NCBI GenBank assembly: GCA_035458585.1
Contig: DATHZN010000056.1
Span: 3,951 to 67,950, forward strand
Origin: Marinobacterium_E sp035458585
Lineage (GTDB): Bacteria > Pseudomonadota > Gammaproteobacteria > Pseudomonadales > Balneatricaceae
Direction of reading: 5' to 3'
Length of the DNA: 64,000 bases
Shown one piece after another: positions 36,869-44,887 of the stretch; within the stretch, counting starts at the first letter, position 1, and every line of letters starts with the position of its first letter. The translations under genes were made by a program, and so were the position numbers. The notes under the pieces were generated by a model. That model saw only the letters and a program-made list of their open reading frames with translations. It was not told where the DNA came from and did no database searches.

Positions 36869-37852
36869 GTGAACCGAGATGTTCTGTTAGAAGTGGTCAA
36901 TCTATGCGTCGAGATCCCGACGCGTGACGCTGTCCTACGCCCGGTCGATACGGTCAGTTTCGAATTGAGGCGTGGCGAAATTCTTGGTGTGGTAGGGGAG
37001 AGCGGTGCGGGTAAGTCCATGTGCGGCTCAGCCATTATGGGCCTGATTGATCCGCCAGGTCAGATCGCGAGTGGAAAAATTCTGTTGTCGGGAGAGCGCA
37101 TCGATAACCTTCCGGAGTCCGCCTGGCGGCGTATTCGGGGTAAGCGCATTGGTATGGTCTTTCAGGATCCTCTGACGAGTCTCAACCCCCTGATGCGCGT
37201 GGGCGATCAGTTGGTCGAGACTATTCGCACTCACCTACCTTTGAGTGCGTCAGAAGCGCGCCGTCGGGCCGTTGAGTCACTTGAGGAGGTGGGTATTCCG
37301 GCCGCTGCCAGTCGAATTGATGATTATCCTCACCAATTCTCGGGTGGTATGCGTCAGCGTGTGGTCATTGCGCTCGCACTGGCGGCTGAACCAGAGTTGA
37401 TAATTGCTGATGAACCGACCACCGCTCTTGATGTTAGCGTACAAGCTCAAATCATGGCGTTGCTTAAGGATCTTTGCCACCGACGCCGCACGGCGGTAAT
37501 GTTGATCACTCACGACATGGGGGTGATAGCAGAAGCAACAGACCGGGTCGCTGTGCTTTATGCTGGGCGAGTAGTGGAAATTGGTAAGACGGAAGATGTA
37601 CTTGCTGATCCCGCACACCCCTATACACGGGGGTTAATGGCTTCCACGCCAGCAGCGGATGGTTCTGATGGGAGGCTCAATCAAATTCCGGGTGCGATGC
37701 CCAATCTGGTCTCTATCCCCGCCGGCTGCGCCTTTAATCCGCGCTGCGATCAAGTAGAAGCGCGGTGTCAAAACGAGCGGCCAGAGCTTAGGTCCTGGAA
37801 GGGGCGTTCGCTAGCCTGCTGGAGATATTCTGAGTCCGAGGAGGTTTCATGA
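36869..37852 (+). CDS. ABC transporter ATP-binding protein, DppD/OppD family
   Basis: A 327-residue ATPase. Walker A is GESGAGKSM, signature FSGGMRQR, Walker B LIIADEPTTALD, switch LITHDMGV. The C-terminal oligopeptide/dipeptide domain has the Cys-containing GCAFNPRCDQVEARC segment that binds an iron-sulphur cluster in characterised DppD proteins. Start is GTG with AAAGG upstream. Its stop overlaps the next ATG. Confidence 0.9.
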   Translation: MNRDVLLEVVNLCVEIPTRDAVLRPVDTVSFELRRGEILGVVGESGAGKSMCGSAIMGLIDPPGQIASGKILLSGERIDNLPESAWRRIRGKRIGMVFQDPLTSLNPLMRVGDQLVETIRTHLPLSASEARRRAVESLEEVGIPAAASRIDDYPHQFSGGMRQRVVIALALAAEPELIIADEPTTALDVSVQAQIMALLKDLCHRRRTAVMLITHDMGVIAEATDRVAVLYAGRVVEIGKTEDVLADPAHPYTRGLMASTPAADGSDGRLNQIPGAMPNLVSIPAGCAFNPRCDQVEARCQNERPELRSWKGRSLACWRYSESEEVS

Positions 37853-38847
37853 TGATGCATCAGTCTCCTTTCGTGCAGGTGTCTGATCTTGGTCGAGACT
37901 TCGACCTATCCGCACCCCTGCTTTCGCGCCTGCTTGAGGGTGCCCCCAAACGTTCTCTGACTGCTGCAAGTGGAGTGAGTTTTTCGATAGAGCGCGGAGA
38001 GACCTTCGCTCTCGTGGGTGAGAGTGGTTCAGGAAAATCGACCATCGGTAAGATGCTGGTAGGGCTGCTAGAGCCCACCTCCGGTGGCGTGACGATAGAC
38101 GGAAAAGATCTGTTCGGTACGCTCGATAAAGCCTCTCGTATGGCATTGCGGCGTCGCATACAGATGATATTTCAAAACCCCTACGCCAGCCTCAATCCGC
38201 GCTGGCGTGTTGGGGATATCATTGCGGAACCGATTACTGCCTTTGGGCTTGCTGAGGGTAAGGGTGTACAGGCTAGAGTCTCTCAACTGCTTGAGCAGGT
38301 TGGCTTGAATGCCAAGGATGCCAAGAAGTACCCACATGAGTTCTCTGGCGGTCAGCGCCAACGTATTGCGATAGCCCGTGCACTTGCTTCCGAACCCGAA
38401 TTTATTGTTTGCGATGAACCAACTTCGGCCCTTGATGTCTCCGTGCAGAGTCAGGTGCTCAATTTGATGCGAGATCTGCAACGTGAACTGGGCCTCGCCT
38501 ACCTGTTTATCAGTCACGACCTTTCAGTGGTTCGGTATATGGCCGACAAGATCGGTGTACTGTATCTGGGTGAGCTGGTAGAGGTGGCCGATCGCGAGAC
38601 CCTCTTTGCGAAGCCGCGTCACCCTTATACGCAGATGTTAATAGATGCCGCACCGAGGATCGATGCGTTCGGCAGAACGGCCGAGCGAGCGAAAGGGGAG
38701 ATACCCGACCCCATAGATCGCCCGTCGGGTTGTAGTTACCACCCACGCTGTCCAGTCGTTGAGGATATTTGCAGACGTACTGCGCCTGAGGCCCAGTTAT
38801 TCGCTGATGGACGGGCACTGGTCAGCTGCCACAGAGCGAAAGAGTAG
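37849..38847 (+). CDS. ABC transporter ATP-binding protein, DppF/OppF family
   Basis: A 332-residue ATPase. Walker A is GESGSGKST, signature FSGGQRQR, Walker B IVCDEPTSALD, switch FISHDLSV, and the C-terminal Cys motif is GCSYHPRCPVVEDIC. Three ATGs stand in tandem at 37849, 37852 and 37855 after AGGAGG (37839-37844); the second or third has better spacing. It is the last gene of the operon, closed by a terminator. Confidence 0.9.
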   Translation: MMMHQSPFVQVSDLGRDFDLSAPLLSRLLEGAPKRSLTAASGVSFSIERGETFALVGESGSGKSTIGKMLVGLLEPTSGGVTIDGKDLFGTLDKASRMALRRRIQMIFQNPYASLNPRWRVGDIIAEPITAFGLAEGKGVQARVSQLLEQVGLNAKDAKKYPHEFSGGQRQRIAIARALASEPEFIVCDEPTSALDVSVQSQVLNLMRDLQRELGLAYLFISHDLSVVRYMADKIGVLYLGELVEVADRETLFAKPRHPYTQMLIDAAPRIDAFGRTAERAKGEIPDPIDRPSGCSYHPRCPVVEDICRRTAPEAQLFADGRALVSCHRAKE

Positions 38848-38876
38848 GGCGGGCGTTTGCCCGCCAGCGTTTTTTT
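38848..38876 (+). terminator. rho-independent terminator of the Dpp-type operon
   Basis: GGCGGGC (38848-38854), loop GTTT, GCCCGCC (38859-38865), then a run of seven T (38870-38876). It begins directly after the DppF-type stop and is the clearest intrinsic terminator in the window. Confidence 0.85.
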
Positions 38877-38878
38877 GA

Positions 38879-39868
38879 TTAACTCGCCTCTTTAAACGCA
38901 ATCGAGGCGAGAATGCGCCGGTCTCCCTCAAAGGGTTGGCGCGCATGAAGTACAGTGTGGTTGTTGATCCACAACACGTCGCCTTTCTCCCACTTGAAGT
39001 TGACACACTTCTCATCCATCGCGGCTACCAGTTGCTCCATTACCTCAGCATCAAGGTACTCGCCGTTGGCGGTCAGTACAGCAGTCTCTCCCTTGTTACG
39101 GCTGTCATTCCAGCCAGTGTAAACCGCCGCCAGTGAGTTAAAGAACACCTTACGGTTGGTCTCTTTATCCAAACGAACGGCGGGCAGCACGGCGGTGTAG
39201 GTTTTGACGTCGCCGTTGTCGAGCCACTCCCACTCCATGCCGGCAGCACGCATCGCCTCCTCGGCCTGCTCAGGTGTCTTTACCTGAAAGGTATCTTTCC
39301 AAGAACGACCAATTGCCGACGTCGCGTCAGTCACCTTGGGCATAACGCGGATATAGCGTACGCCTTGCTGCTCTACCTTGGCGGCAAATTCAGGATTGAG
39401 TTCAAAGAAAGTATCGCAAATCTCGGCGGAGTGCAGAATGGAGGTTGATCCACCCACCGGTGATGGGATGTCACAATAGAAAAAGATGTAGCCGGGCGGA
39501 GTAGGCACCTGTGCCATCTCATGATGGAAAGGAATCTTCTCACTTGCCGGCGACTCATTGGCAGTCACTATGCGTGATGCGGTGACCTGCGTGCGTGGAG
39601 CCGCACCTCCGATATAAGGCATATTTTGGTAATCGGTATGATCAAGCATGCGTTCAAAGGCATCGGATGAATCGACCGGAAACCCACGAAATAGTACCGC
39701 ACCGTGTTTGATTAACAGCTCGTGTAGCGCCTTACGGTTCTGGCTGATCCACGCGAGGCTTTCAGCCTCGCTACTGACCACCTCATTTGAGGGTGGCGTG
39801 ATCAGGAGTGGAAAGTCCAGACCGTTCACCTGCTTCTGTTCAGCCAGCTTTGAAATTTGGATGCTCAT
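38879..39868 (-). CDS. TauD/TfdA-family 2-oxoglutarate and Fe(II)-dependent dioxygenase
   Basis: A 329-residue dioxygenase. The iron ligands appear as His115-x-Glu117 (IPFHHEMAQ) and His308 (TVLHARQPF), with Arg318 a likely 2-oxoglutarate anchor. The carboxylate is Glu rather than the Asp of TauD, as in clavaminate synthase and SyrP-like enzymes, so a taurine substrate is unlikely. It is convergent with the Dpp-type operon and follows the Gfo/Idh/MocA gene on the same strand after 111 bp, where a possible regulator site lies. Substrate unknown. Confidence 0.83.
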   Translation of the reverse strand: MSIQISKLAEQKQVNGLDFPLLITPPSNEVVSSEAESLAWISQNRKALHELLIKHGAVLFRGFPVDSSDAFERMLDHTDYQNMPYIGGAAPRTQVTASRIVTANESPASEKIPFHHEMAQVPTPPGYIFFYCDIPSPVGGSTSILHSAEICDTFFELNPEFAAKVEQQGVRYIRVMPKVTDATSAIGRSWKDTFQVKTPEQAEEAMRAAGMEWEWLDNGDVKTYTAVLPAVRLDKETNRKVFFNSLAAVYTGWNDSRNKGETAVLTANGEYLDAEVMEQLVAAMDEKCVNFKWEKGDVLWINNHTVLHARQPFEGDRRILASIAFKEAS

Positions 39869-39905
39869 ATCGACTCCGGGGGGTAAAACACTTACCCAGC
39901 TATAT

Positions 39906-39917
39906 GTATCAATTGTG
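39906..39917 (-). promoter_or_regulatory. candidate regulator site upstream of the dioxygenase gene
   Basis: GTATCAATTGTG here is almost repeated, in reverse complement, between the GntR and aldo/keto reductase genes (41963-41974; GTATCAATAGTG). The shared 11 of 12 bases in two short intergenic regions may mark a binding site of the local GntR regulator. The region is also AT-rich and promoter-like. Confidence 0.3.
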
Positions 39918-39979
39918 TATGAATCGAACCATATCGAAAAAAAAGTTCAATGTAAATCATTAGTGAATGAATTCTTCAA

Positions 39980-41104
39980 TCACCGATAACCTAAACCCGA
40001 ATCGACGATCTCGACAGCCCGTCCACTTTTAGCTGACTCCTGAGCTGCCAAACCTAGAACGACCGCTTTGATACCGTCTTCAACACTGACATCTACTGTT
40101 GCACCCTCGGTAATTGCACGAAAAAACCCCAGGTGCTGATAGTAGGTTGAGCCATTGTGGTCGCCGGCAGCCAGCAAGGTCTCATCCACTGGAATATCCA
40201 GTTCAATCGGGCCTTTAGGGTCTCGAGGACTGATGACTAGCTTGGGTATTGGGGCTGCACCGAGAGTCTCTGCTGGCCAGAAGCGTCCTGGTCCCGGAAC
40301 AAAGCACTCCAGTTTAGCCTTAGGTCCGATAGCACAAATCTCCTCCTGATAGCGGGAGCCCTCTGCAAACATGTTCAGGTCCAGAGAGGCGCGTTTGCCA
40401 TTAGCGAAATCAACGATGACAAAAGCGTTATCAATGATGTCGGGTGTTGCGCCGTTGTAGGACTCATCAAGGTGATTAACATCCTGCCCGGTCGAGGCGT
40501 AAACGCGGGTTGCTTCAGCTCCCACTATAAGGCGCATCAGATCAAAGAAGTGACAGCATTTCTCTACCAGTGTACCGCCGGTCTGGTGGTTGAAACGGTT
40601 CCAGTCCTGCACCTTTTCGAGAAACGGAAAACGGTGTTCACGAATCGAAAGCATTTTCAGGTCGCCCAGATCTCCAGCGCTTATTTGGTCTCGAAAGCGC
40701 GCGACGGGCGGCATGTAGCGGTACTCCATCGCGACCCAAACTGGCGCGGGGTGGTTGGCCGCGGCCTGATGAACTGCCTGCGCTTGTTCAACTGTGGTTA
40801 CGATCGGCTTCTCAACCAAGATAGGGAGCTCTGTGCGGTTGAACAGCTGTAGGAGCTGCTCAGCGTGCTGGTAGTTCGGGGTTGCAATCACCAGAGCGTC
40901 CAGCTCAGCGTCGCTATCGAGAAGCGCTTCCAGCGAGTCAAAACAACGGGCATTGGGAACCAGTTCCAGGCTGCTGGCAAGCATTCGCTCGTCCGGTTCA
41001 GCTAGGGCAACAACTTCGGCTCCCTCGATCAGTGCCAGATTGCGAAGGTGCTCCTGTCCCATCATGCCTGAGCCAAGCAGACCGTAACGAACAACGTGTT
41101 TCAT
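39980..41104 (-). CDS. Gfo/Idh/MocA family oxidoreductase
   Basis: A 374-residue NAD(P)-dependent dehydrogenase. The nucleotide-binding motif is GLLGSGMMGQEH (8-19), the conserved EKP occurs as VEKPIVT near 98, and the substrate-side motif is GGTLVEKCCHFFDLM. Family members oxidise inositols, sugars and related polyols. It follows the GntR gene by 30 bp on the same strand, so they are probably one transcript. Substrate unknown. Confidence 0.88.
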   Translation of the reverse strand: MKHVVRYGLLGSGMMGQEHLRNLALIEGAEVVALAEPDERMLASSLELVPNARCFDSLEALLDSDAELDALVIATPNYQHAEQLLQLFNRTELPILVEKPIVTTVEQAQAVHQAAANHPAPVWVAMEYRYMPPVARFRDQISAGDLGDLKMLSIREHRFPFLEKVQDWNRFNHQTGGTLVEKCCHFFDLMRLIVGAEATRVYASTGQDVNHLDESYNGATPDIIDNAFVIVDFANGKRASLDLNMFAEGSRYQEEICAIGPKAKLECFVPGPGRFWPAETLGAAPIPKLVISPRDPKGPIELDIPVDETLLAAGDHNGSTYYQHLGFFRAITEGATVDVSVEDGIKAVVLGLAAQESAKSGRAVEIVDSGLGYR

Positions 41105-41134
41105 TAGTTTAAAGCTCCAATTAATAGTAGATAG

Positions 41135-41848
41135 TTAACGCCAGCGAGCGACATAACGCGCTTTGGATGGGTCAAACCAGGTGTATGAGAACTCCTCAAC
41201 ACGATTCTCGTTTGACCAGCTCCAGCGTTGAACTCGGGGTAAGACGGATCCCTCTGCGAGTCCAAGTGATTTGCATACCCACGCGGGGGCTTTAGCACAA
41301 TCAATCTGGTCTTCAACCTTACTGATCCAGAAACCGAAGTGGGTCTCGTAGTGTAGATAGAGTGACTCATGCAGATCTTTGACTTCGAGCTTCTCGGCAT
41401 GTGTTGCATTAACAAAGATCTCTTCCATCGCCACTAAACGACGATTGAGCATACGCTCGCGACGAATACTCCAGACTGAGCCGCCCGGAAATGTTGAAGC
41501 GAGGATTGTGACATCTCGTGGTTCAACCGCTAGGGTGTTTGCTGAGGGGGCCCCTCCGCCCTCAACCAGCTCCAGGTGAAAGAATGAGTAGATCGCTTTG
41601 CCATCGGGTGCGCGCTTCACATAAGTTCCAGAGCCCTGGCGACGCTCTATAAGGCCATCCTGCTCGAGTTTTGCCAGCGCTTTGCGAAGCGTACCCACAG
41701 CAACTCCCAGATTGGCGGCCAGCTCTGCCTCAATCGGCAGGCGGTCTCCTGCAAGCCAACGACCGGTGAGAATCTCGCGGTGAAGATACTCGCTGATCTG
41801 TTGGTAGATTGGCAATTTGTTACTAGGCTTAGTATTGCTAATCGGCAT
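41135..41848 (-). CDS. GntR-family regulator, HutC/UTRA type
   Basis: A 237-residue regulator with an N-terminal GntR winged helix (YQQISEYLHREILTGRW, AANLGVAVGTLRKALAKLE) and a C-terminal UTRA ligand-binding domain ending VEEFSYTWFDPSKARYVA. UTRA domains sense small metabolites. It is divergent from the aldo/keto reductase and TRAP genes and upstream of the dehydrogenase, so it probably controls this local catabolic set. AAGGG precedes the ATG. Confidence 0.88.
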   Translation of the reverse strand: MPISNTKPSNKLPIYQQISEYLHREILTGRWLAGDRLPIEAELAANLGVAVGTLRKALAKLEQDGLIERRQGSGTYVKRAPDGKAIYSFFHLELVEGGGAPSANTLAVEPRDVTILASTFPGGSVWSIRRERMLNRRLVAMEEIFVNATHAEKLEVKDLHESLYLHYETHFGFWISKVEDQIDCAKAPAWVCKSLGLAEGSVLPRVQRWSWSNENRVEEFSYTWFDPSKARYVARWR

Positions 41849-42013
41849 TGGGCGCCCTTACGCAGTGACTGGATTTGACTACTTTCGGAAATAATAACGA
41901 AAATACCTACATCATTCATTTACATTATTTCAGCTCGTTGTTAGGATCAAGCGAAATTGATTCACTATTGATACTTATTTGAGTGGCGCCGCTAAGGCGA
42001 ACAGGGGTTTAAA
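41849..42013. promoter_or_regulatory. divergent regulatory region of the GntR and aldo/keto reductase genes
   Basis: A 165-bp AT-rich region. It contains the GTATCAATAGTG-type element (41963-41974, minus strand) and the inverted repeat TTTCG (41883-41887) / CGAAA (41898-41902). The latter includes AACGAAAATA, which by itself also fits the GlpR half-site, so glycerol control cannot be ruled out. Confidence 0.35.
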
Positions 42014-42916
42014 ATGCAACGTGTCAGTTTAGGAAAGTCAGATCTTTCACTGAGCCGATTGGTTTATGGTGTTTGGCGTTTGGCTGATGGTGAAGATCAG
42101 AGCACGCAAACAGTGCGCGCTAAGATTGATGCTTGTCTGGAACAGGGGATTAGCAGCTTTGACCATGCTGACATCTACGGTGACTACGAGTGTGAGCGCC
42201 TCTTCGGTGAAGCGCTGAAAGAGCAGCCGAGTCTACGTGATTCAATGGAGCTGGTGAGCAAGTGTGATATCGCTCTAATATCAGACAAGTACCCCGGACG
42301 TCGGGTCAAGTACTATGATACGAGCGCGACTTATATTCACACAAGCGTCGAAAATAGCCTGCGACATTTACATACCGATCATCTGGATCTATTACTTATT
42401 CATCGTCCCGACCCATTCATGGACGCTGCCGAGACAGGTTCGGCGTTAGACCAGTTGGTGGCGAGTGGTAAGGTTAAACAGATCGGGGTTTCAAATTTTC
42501 AGGTGTGGGATTGGAAGTTACTGCAACAGCATATGACGACCCCACTGGCAGTTAATCAGATAGAGATGAGCCTGCTGCACAGGGAACCCTTTACTGATGG
42601 CACGCTCTCTGCCATGCAGCTTGATGGCCTGAGCGCAATGGCTTGGTCGCCCCTGGGAGGTGGCTCTCTCTTTGGTGGGTCGCCAGCAGCCGATCGACTG
42701 CAGCCTATTTTTGCCCGGATTGAAGCGCAGCAAGGCGTTTCCAGTGACTTGGTTGCGCTCGCCTGGCTGCTGGCACACCCGGCTAAAATCTTGCCGGTGA
42801 TTGGTACGAATAATCTGGAGCGCATTAAGAGCGTATCCAAAGCCCTCCAGGTTGAGCTGGATCGTGAGACCTGGTTTGAACTGCTAACCGCTGCTGCTGG
42901 ACAAGAGGTGCCTTAA
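42014..42916 (+). CDS. aldo/keto reductase, YdhF-like
   Basis: A 300-residue NADPH-dependent reductase with the full catalytic tetrad visible: Asp50, Tyr55 (FDHADIYG), Lys83 (VSKCD) and His130 (LLIHRPDP). It resembles E. coli YdhF in length and motifs. It reduces an aldehyde or ketone, or oxidises the alcohol; the substrate is unknown. AGGGG precedes the ATG. It lies 112 bp before a TRAP transporter that is probably in the same regulon. Confidence 0.88.
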   Translation: MQRVSLGKSDLSLSRLVYGVWRLADGEDQSTQTVRAKIDACLEQGISSFDHADIYGDYECERLFGEALKEQPSLRDSMELVSKCDIALISDKYPGRRVKYYDTSATYIHTSVENSLRHLHTDHLDLLLIHRPDPFMDAAETGSALDQLVASGKVKQIGVSNFQVWDWKLLQQHMTTPLAVNQIEMSLLHREPFTDGTLSAMQLDGLSAMAWSPLGGGSLFGGSPAADRLQPIFARIEAQQGVSSDLVALAWLLAHPAKILPVIGTNNLERIKSVSKALQVELDRETWFELLTAAAGQEVP

Positions 42917-42969
42917 GCGCGAGAGTGGCAATCATCGGACTGAAAGCTCGGTGGTTGCAGAGGGTGCTT

Positions 42970-43028
42970 CTACAACAACAGAAGTGGCAACAACTGTGAC
43001 AACAACAAAAATATAACAAGGACAGTCG
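42970..43028 (+). promoter_or_regulatory. CAA-rich leader of the TRAP operon
   Basis: The leader is rich in CAA/ACA: AACAACAA at 43001-43008 and AACAAAAA at 43004-43011 fit the Crc/Hfq target AANAANAA, just upstream of the AAGGA ribosome-binding site. In pseudomonads such sites mediate catabolite repression of transporter mRNAs. Whether this organism has Crc is not known from the window. Confidence 0.35.
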
Positions 43029-43544
43029 ATGAGAGCGGTTGATAAAGCACTTGGCGCGCTGGGCTGGATAAACGATCAGGCTGCTCGGATAGGTCTGGGC
43101 ATCGCCTGGGTTCTGGTTGCTGTTATGGTTGCGACCATATTGCTTCAGGTCTTCATGCGCTATGTTCTGAATAACGCCTTACCCTGGCCCGAAGAGGTGG
43201 CGCGCGCGCTAATGATTTGGATGATGGCGCTGGTCGCCGCTCCAGCCCTCCGTCGGGGCGATTTCGTCGCTATTACGCTGCTACCCGACTCACTCCCCAA
43301 TGTGCTCAGTCGTCTATTGAGGCTAATACTCACCTGCGTGGCAGTTGCGATTCTGGTTGTGCTGAGCGACATCTCTATCGACTTTTTTCAGCGTGGATTC
43401 CGTACCCGCGCTGCCAGCTTTAACCTGCCTCGTGCTTGGGTTTATCTGGCAATGGCCGTCTGTTACTTCACCATGCTTTTTGTCACCGTCGAGATGGCAT
43501 TGAAGCATTTGAAAGCGCTTTTTGTTGGGGAGAAACCATCATGA
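43029..43544 (+). CDS. TRAP transporter small permease (DctQ-type)
   Basis: A 171-residue membrane protein with four predicted helices and the DctQ-type motif NALPWPEEVARALMIWM, followed by RRGDFVAITLL. It forms the small membrane subunit of a tripartite ATP-independent periplasmic transporter. AAGGA precedes the ATG. Its stop overlaps the large-permease ATG (ATGA). Confidence 0.9.
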   Translation: MRAVDKALGALGWINDQAARIGLGIAWVLVAVMVATILLQVFMRYVLNNALPWPEEVARALMIWMMALVAAPALRRGDFVAITLLPDSLPNVLSRLLRLILTCVAVAILVVLSDISIDFFQRGFRTRAASFNLPRAWVYLAMAVCYFTMLFVTVEMALKHLKALFVGEKPS

Positions 43545-44833
43545 GCTTAACCTTTTTTCTACCCCTCTTCTTGATTCTGATTCTGATTGGTATGCCAATC
43601 TTCTTTGCGATGTTGGCAGCGCCCGGCTCTATGCTGATGTTGCTGGATATGGATCGCGATATCCCGCTGCTTTTTCGCAATATCTACAACGGTATCGACA
43701 GCTTCCCTCTGATGGCGATTCCGTTCTTTATGCTCGCGGGCGAGTTGATGAATCGTGGGGGGATTACCCTCTCGCTGGTTCACTTCAGTCAGTCGCTGTT
43801 GGGCCATATTCGTGGCGGACTGGCGCACGTTAATATTTTCAGTTCGATGCTATTCGCAGGTCTCTCCGGTAGTGCAGTTGCCGACACCAGTGCGCTGGGG
43901 TCGATGTTGATACCTGCAATGGAAAAGAATGGCTACAAGCGCAAATTTGCAGCAGCAATTACAGCCGCAAGCTCCGTTATTGGCCCAATCATACCGCCAA
44001 GCGGCATTATGATTATCTACGCCTATACCATGGAGGTGTCGGTTGCGGCGCTCTTCGCCGCAGGCCTAGTGCCGGGCTTGTTAGTGGGTGTGGCGTTGAT
44101 GGCGATCACCTCAGTGATGGCGGCTAAATACGACTTCCCAATCGCGAGTAAAAAAGCGAGTTGGCGTGAGCGTGGTCAGGCAGCACGAGGCGCTTTTCTA
44201 CCGCTACTAACACCGGTCATCATTCTGGGTGGAATTCTGGGCGGTATTTTTACTCCGACCGAAGCAAGTGCTATCGCCGTCGCTTATGCGCTGGTGCTGA
44301 GCCTTTTCATCACGCGTACACTGAAGTTTAAAGAGCTACCAGAGATCTTTAATAAGGCAGCGATGGCCAGTGCTGTTGTGCTGCTATTAGTCGGCGCTGC
44401 CATCGCGTTTAAAACGGTGGTGAGTCTGTCTCATGTGGCAGAGGATTTGGCGCAGTATGTGCTGGGGTTGAGCGACTCCGTCTACATTCTGCTGTTCCTG
44501 ATCAATATCCTGTTATTTGTTGTCGGAATGTTCCTTGATGCGGGGCCTGCGATCATCATACTTGGGCCGATTCTGGGTCCGGTCTTCATCAGCATGGGGG
44601 TTGATCCTGTCCACTTTGCGATCATTATGAGTGTGAACCTGACTGTGGGGCTGGCAACGCCACCGATGGGGCTGGTGCTGTTTGTCGCCAGTTCGGTATC
44701 GGGAGAAAAAGTAGAGACGATAAGCCGAGCGATTCTGCCATTTCTGGCGGTCGAGATATTGGTGATATTTTTAATCACCTATTTCCCAGCTATATCGATG
44801 ACGGTACCAAGATTGTTAGGGCTAGTGAACTAA
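43541..44833 (+). CDS. TRAP transporter large permease (DctM-type)
   Basis: A 430-residue membrane protein with about 12 helices. DctM motifs are FPLMAIPFFMLAGELMNRGGI, shortened here as FPLMAIPFFMLAGE, GLSGSAVADTSALGSMLIPAM-type segment, and IGPIIPPSG. It is the sodium- or proton-coupled translocation subunit. The start at 43541 overlaps the DctQ stop; the open frame runs further upstream within DctQ but lacks similarity. Confidence 0.92.
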   Translation: MSLTFFLPLFLILILIGMPIFFAMLAAPGSMLMLLDMDRDIPLLFRNIYNGIDSFPLMAIPFFMLAGELMNRGGITLSLVHFSQSLLGHIRGGLAHVNIFSSMLFAGLSGSAVADTSALGSMLIPAMEKNGYKRKFAAAITAASSVIGPIIPPSGIMIIYAYTMEVSVAALFAAGLVPGLLVGVALMAITSVMAAKYDFPIASKKASWRERGQAARGAFLPLLTPVIILGGILGGIFTPTEASAIAVAYALVLSLFITRTLKFKELPEIFNKAAMASAVVLLLVGAAIAFKTVVSLSHVAEDLAQYVLGLSDSVYILLFLINILLFVVGMFLDAGPAIIILGPILGPVFISMGVDPVHFAIIMSVNLTVGLATPPMGLVLFVASSVSGEKVETISRAILPFLAVEILVIFLITYFPAISMTVPRLLGLVN

Positions 44834-44887
44834 CCCTGATTTTATAACCGAGGCCTTAGCCTCACTGAGTAAAAAAGAGGAACCAAC

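Noticed and set aside
38068..38517. 149-codon open frame opposite the DppF-type gene
   Set aside because: Antisense to the conserved ATPase core; no independent evidence.
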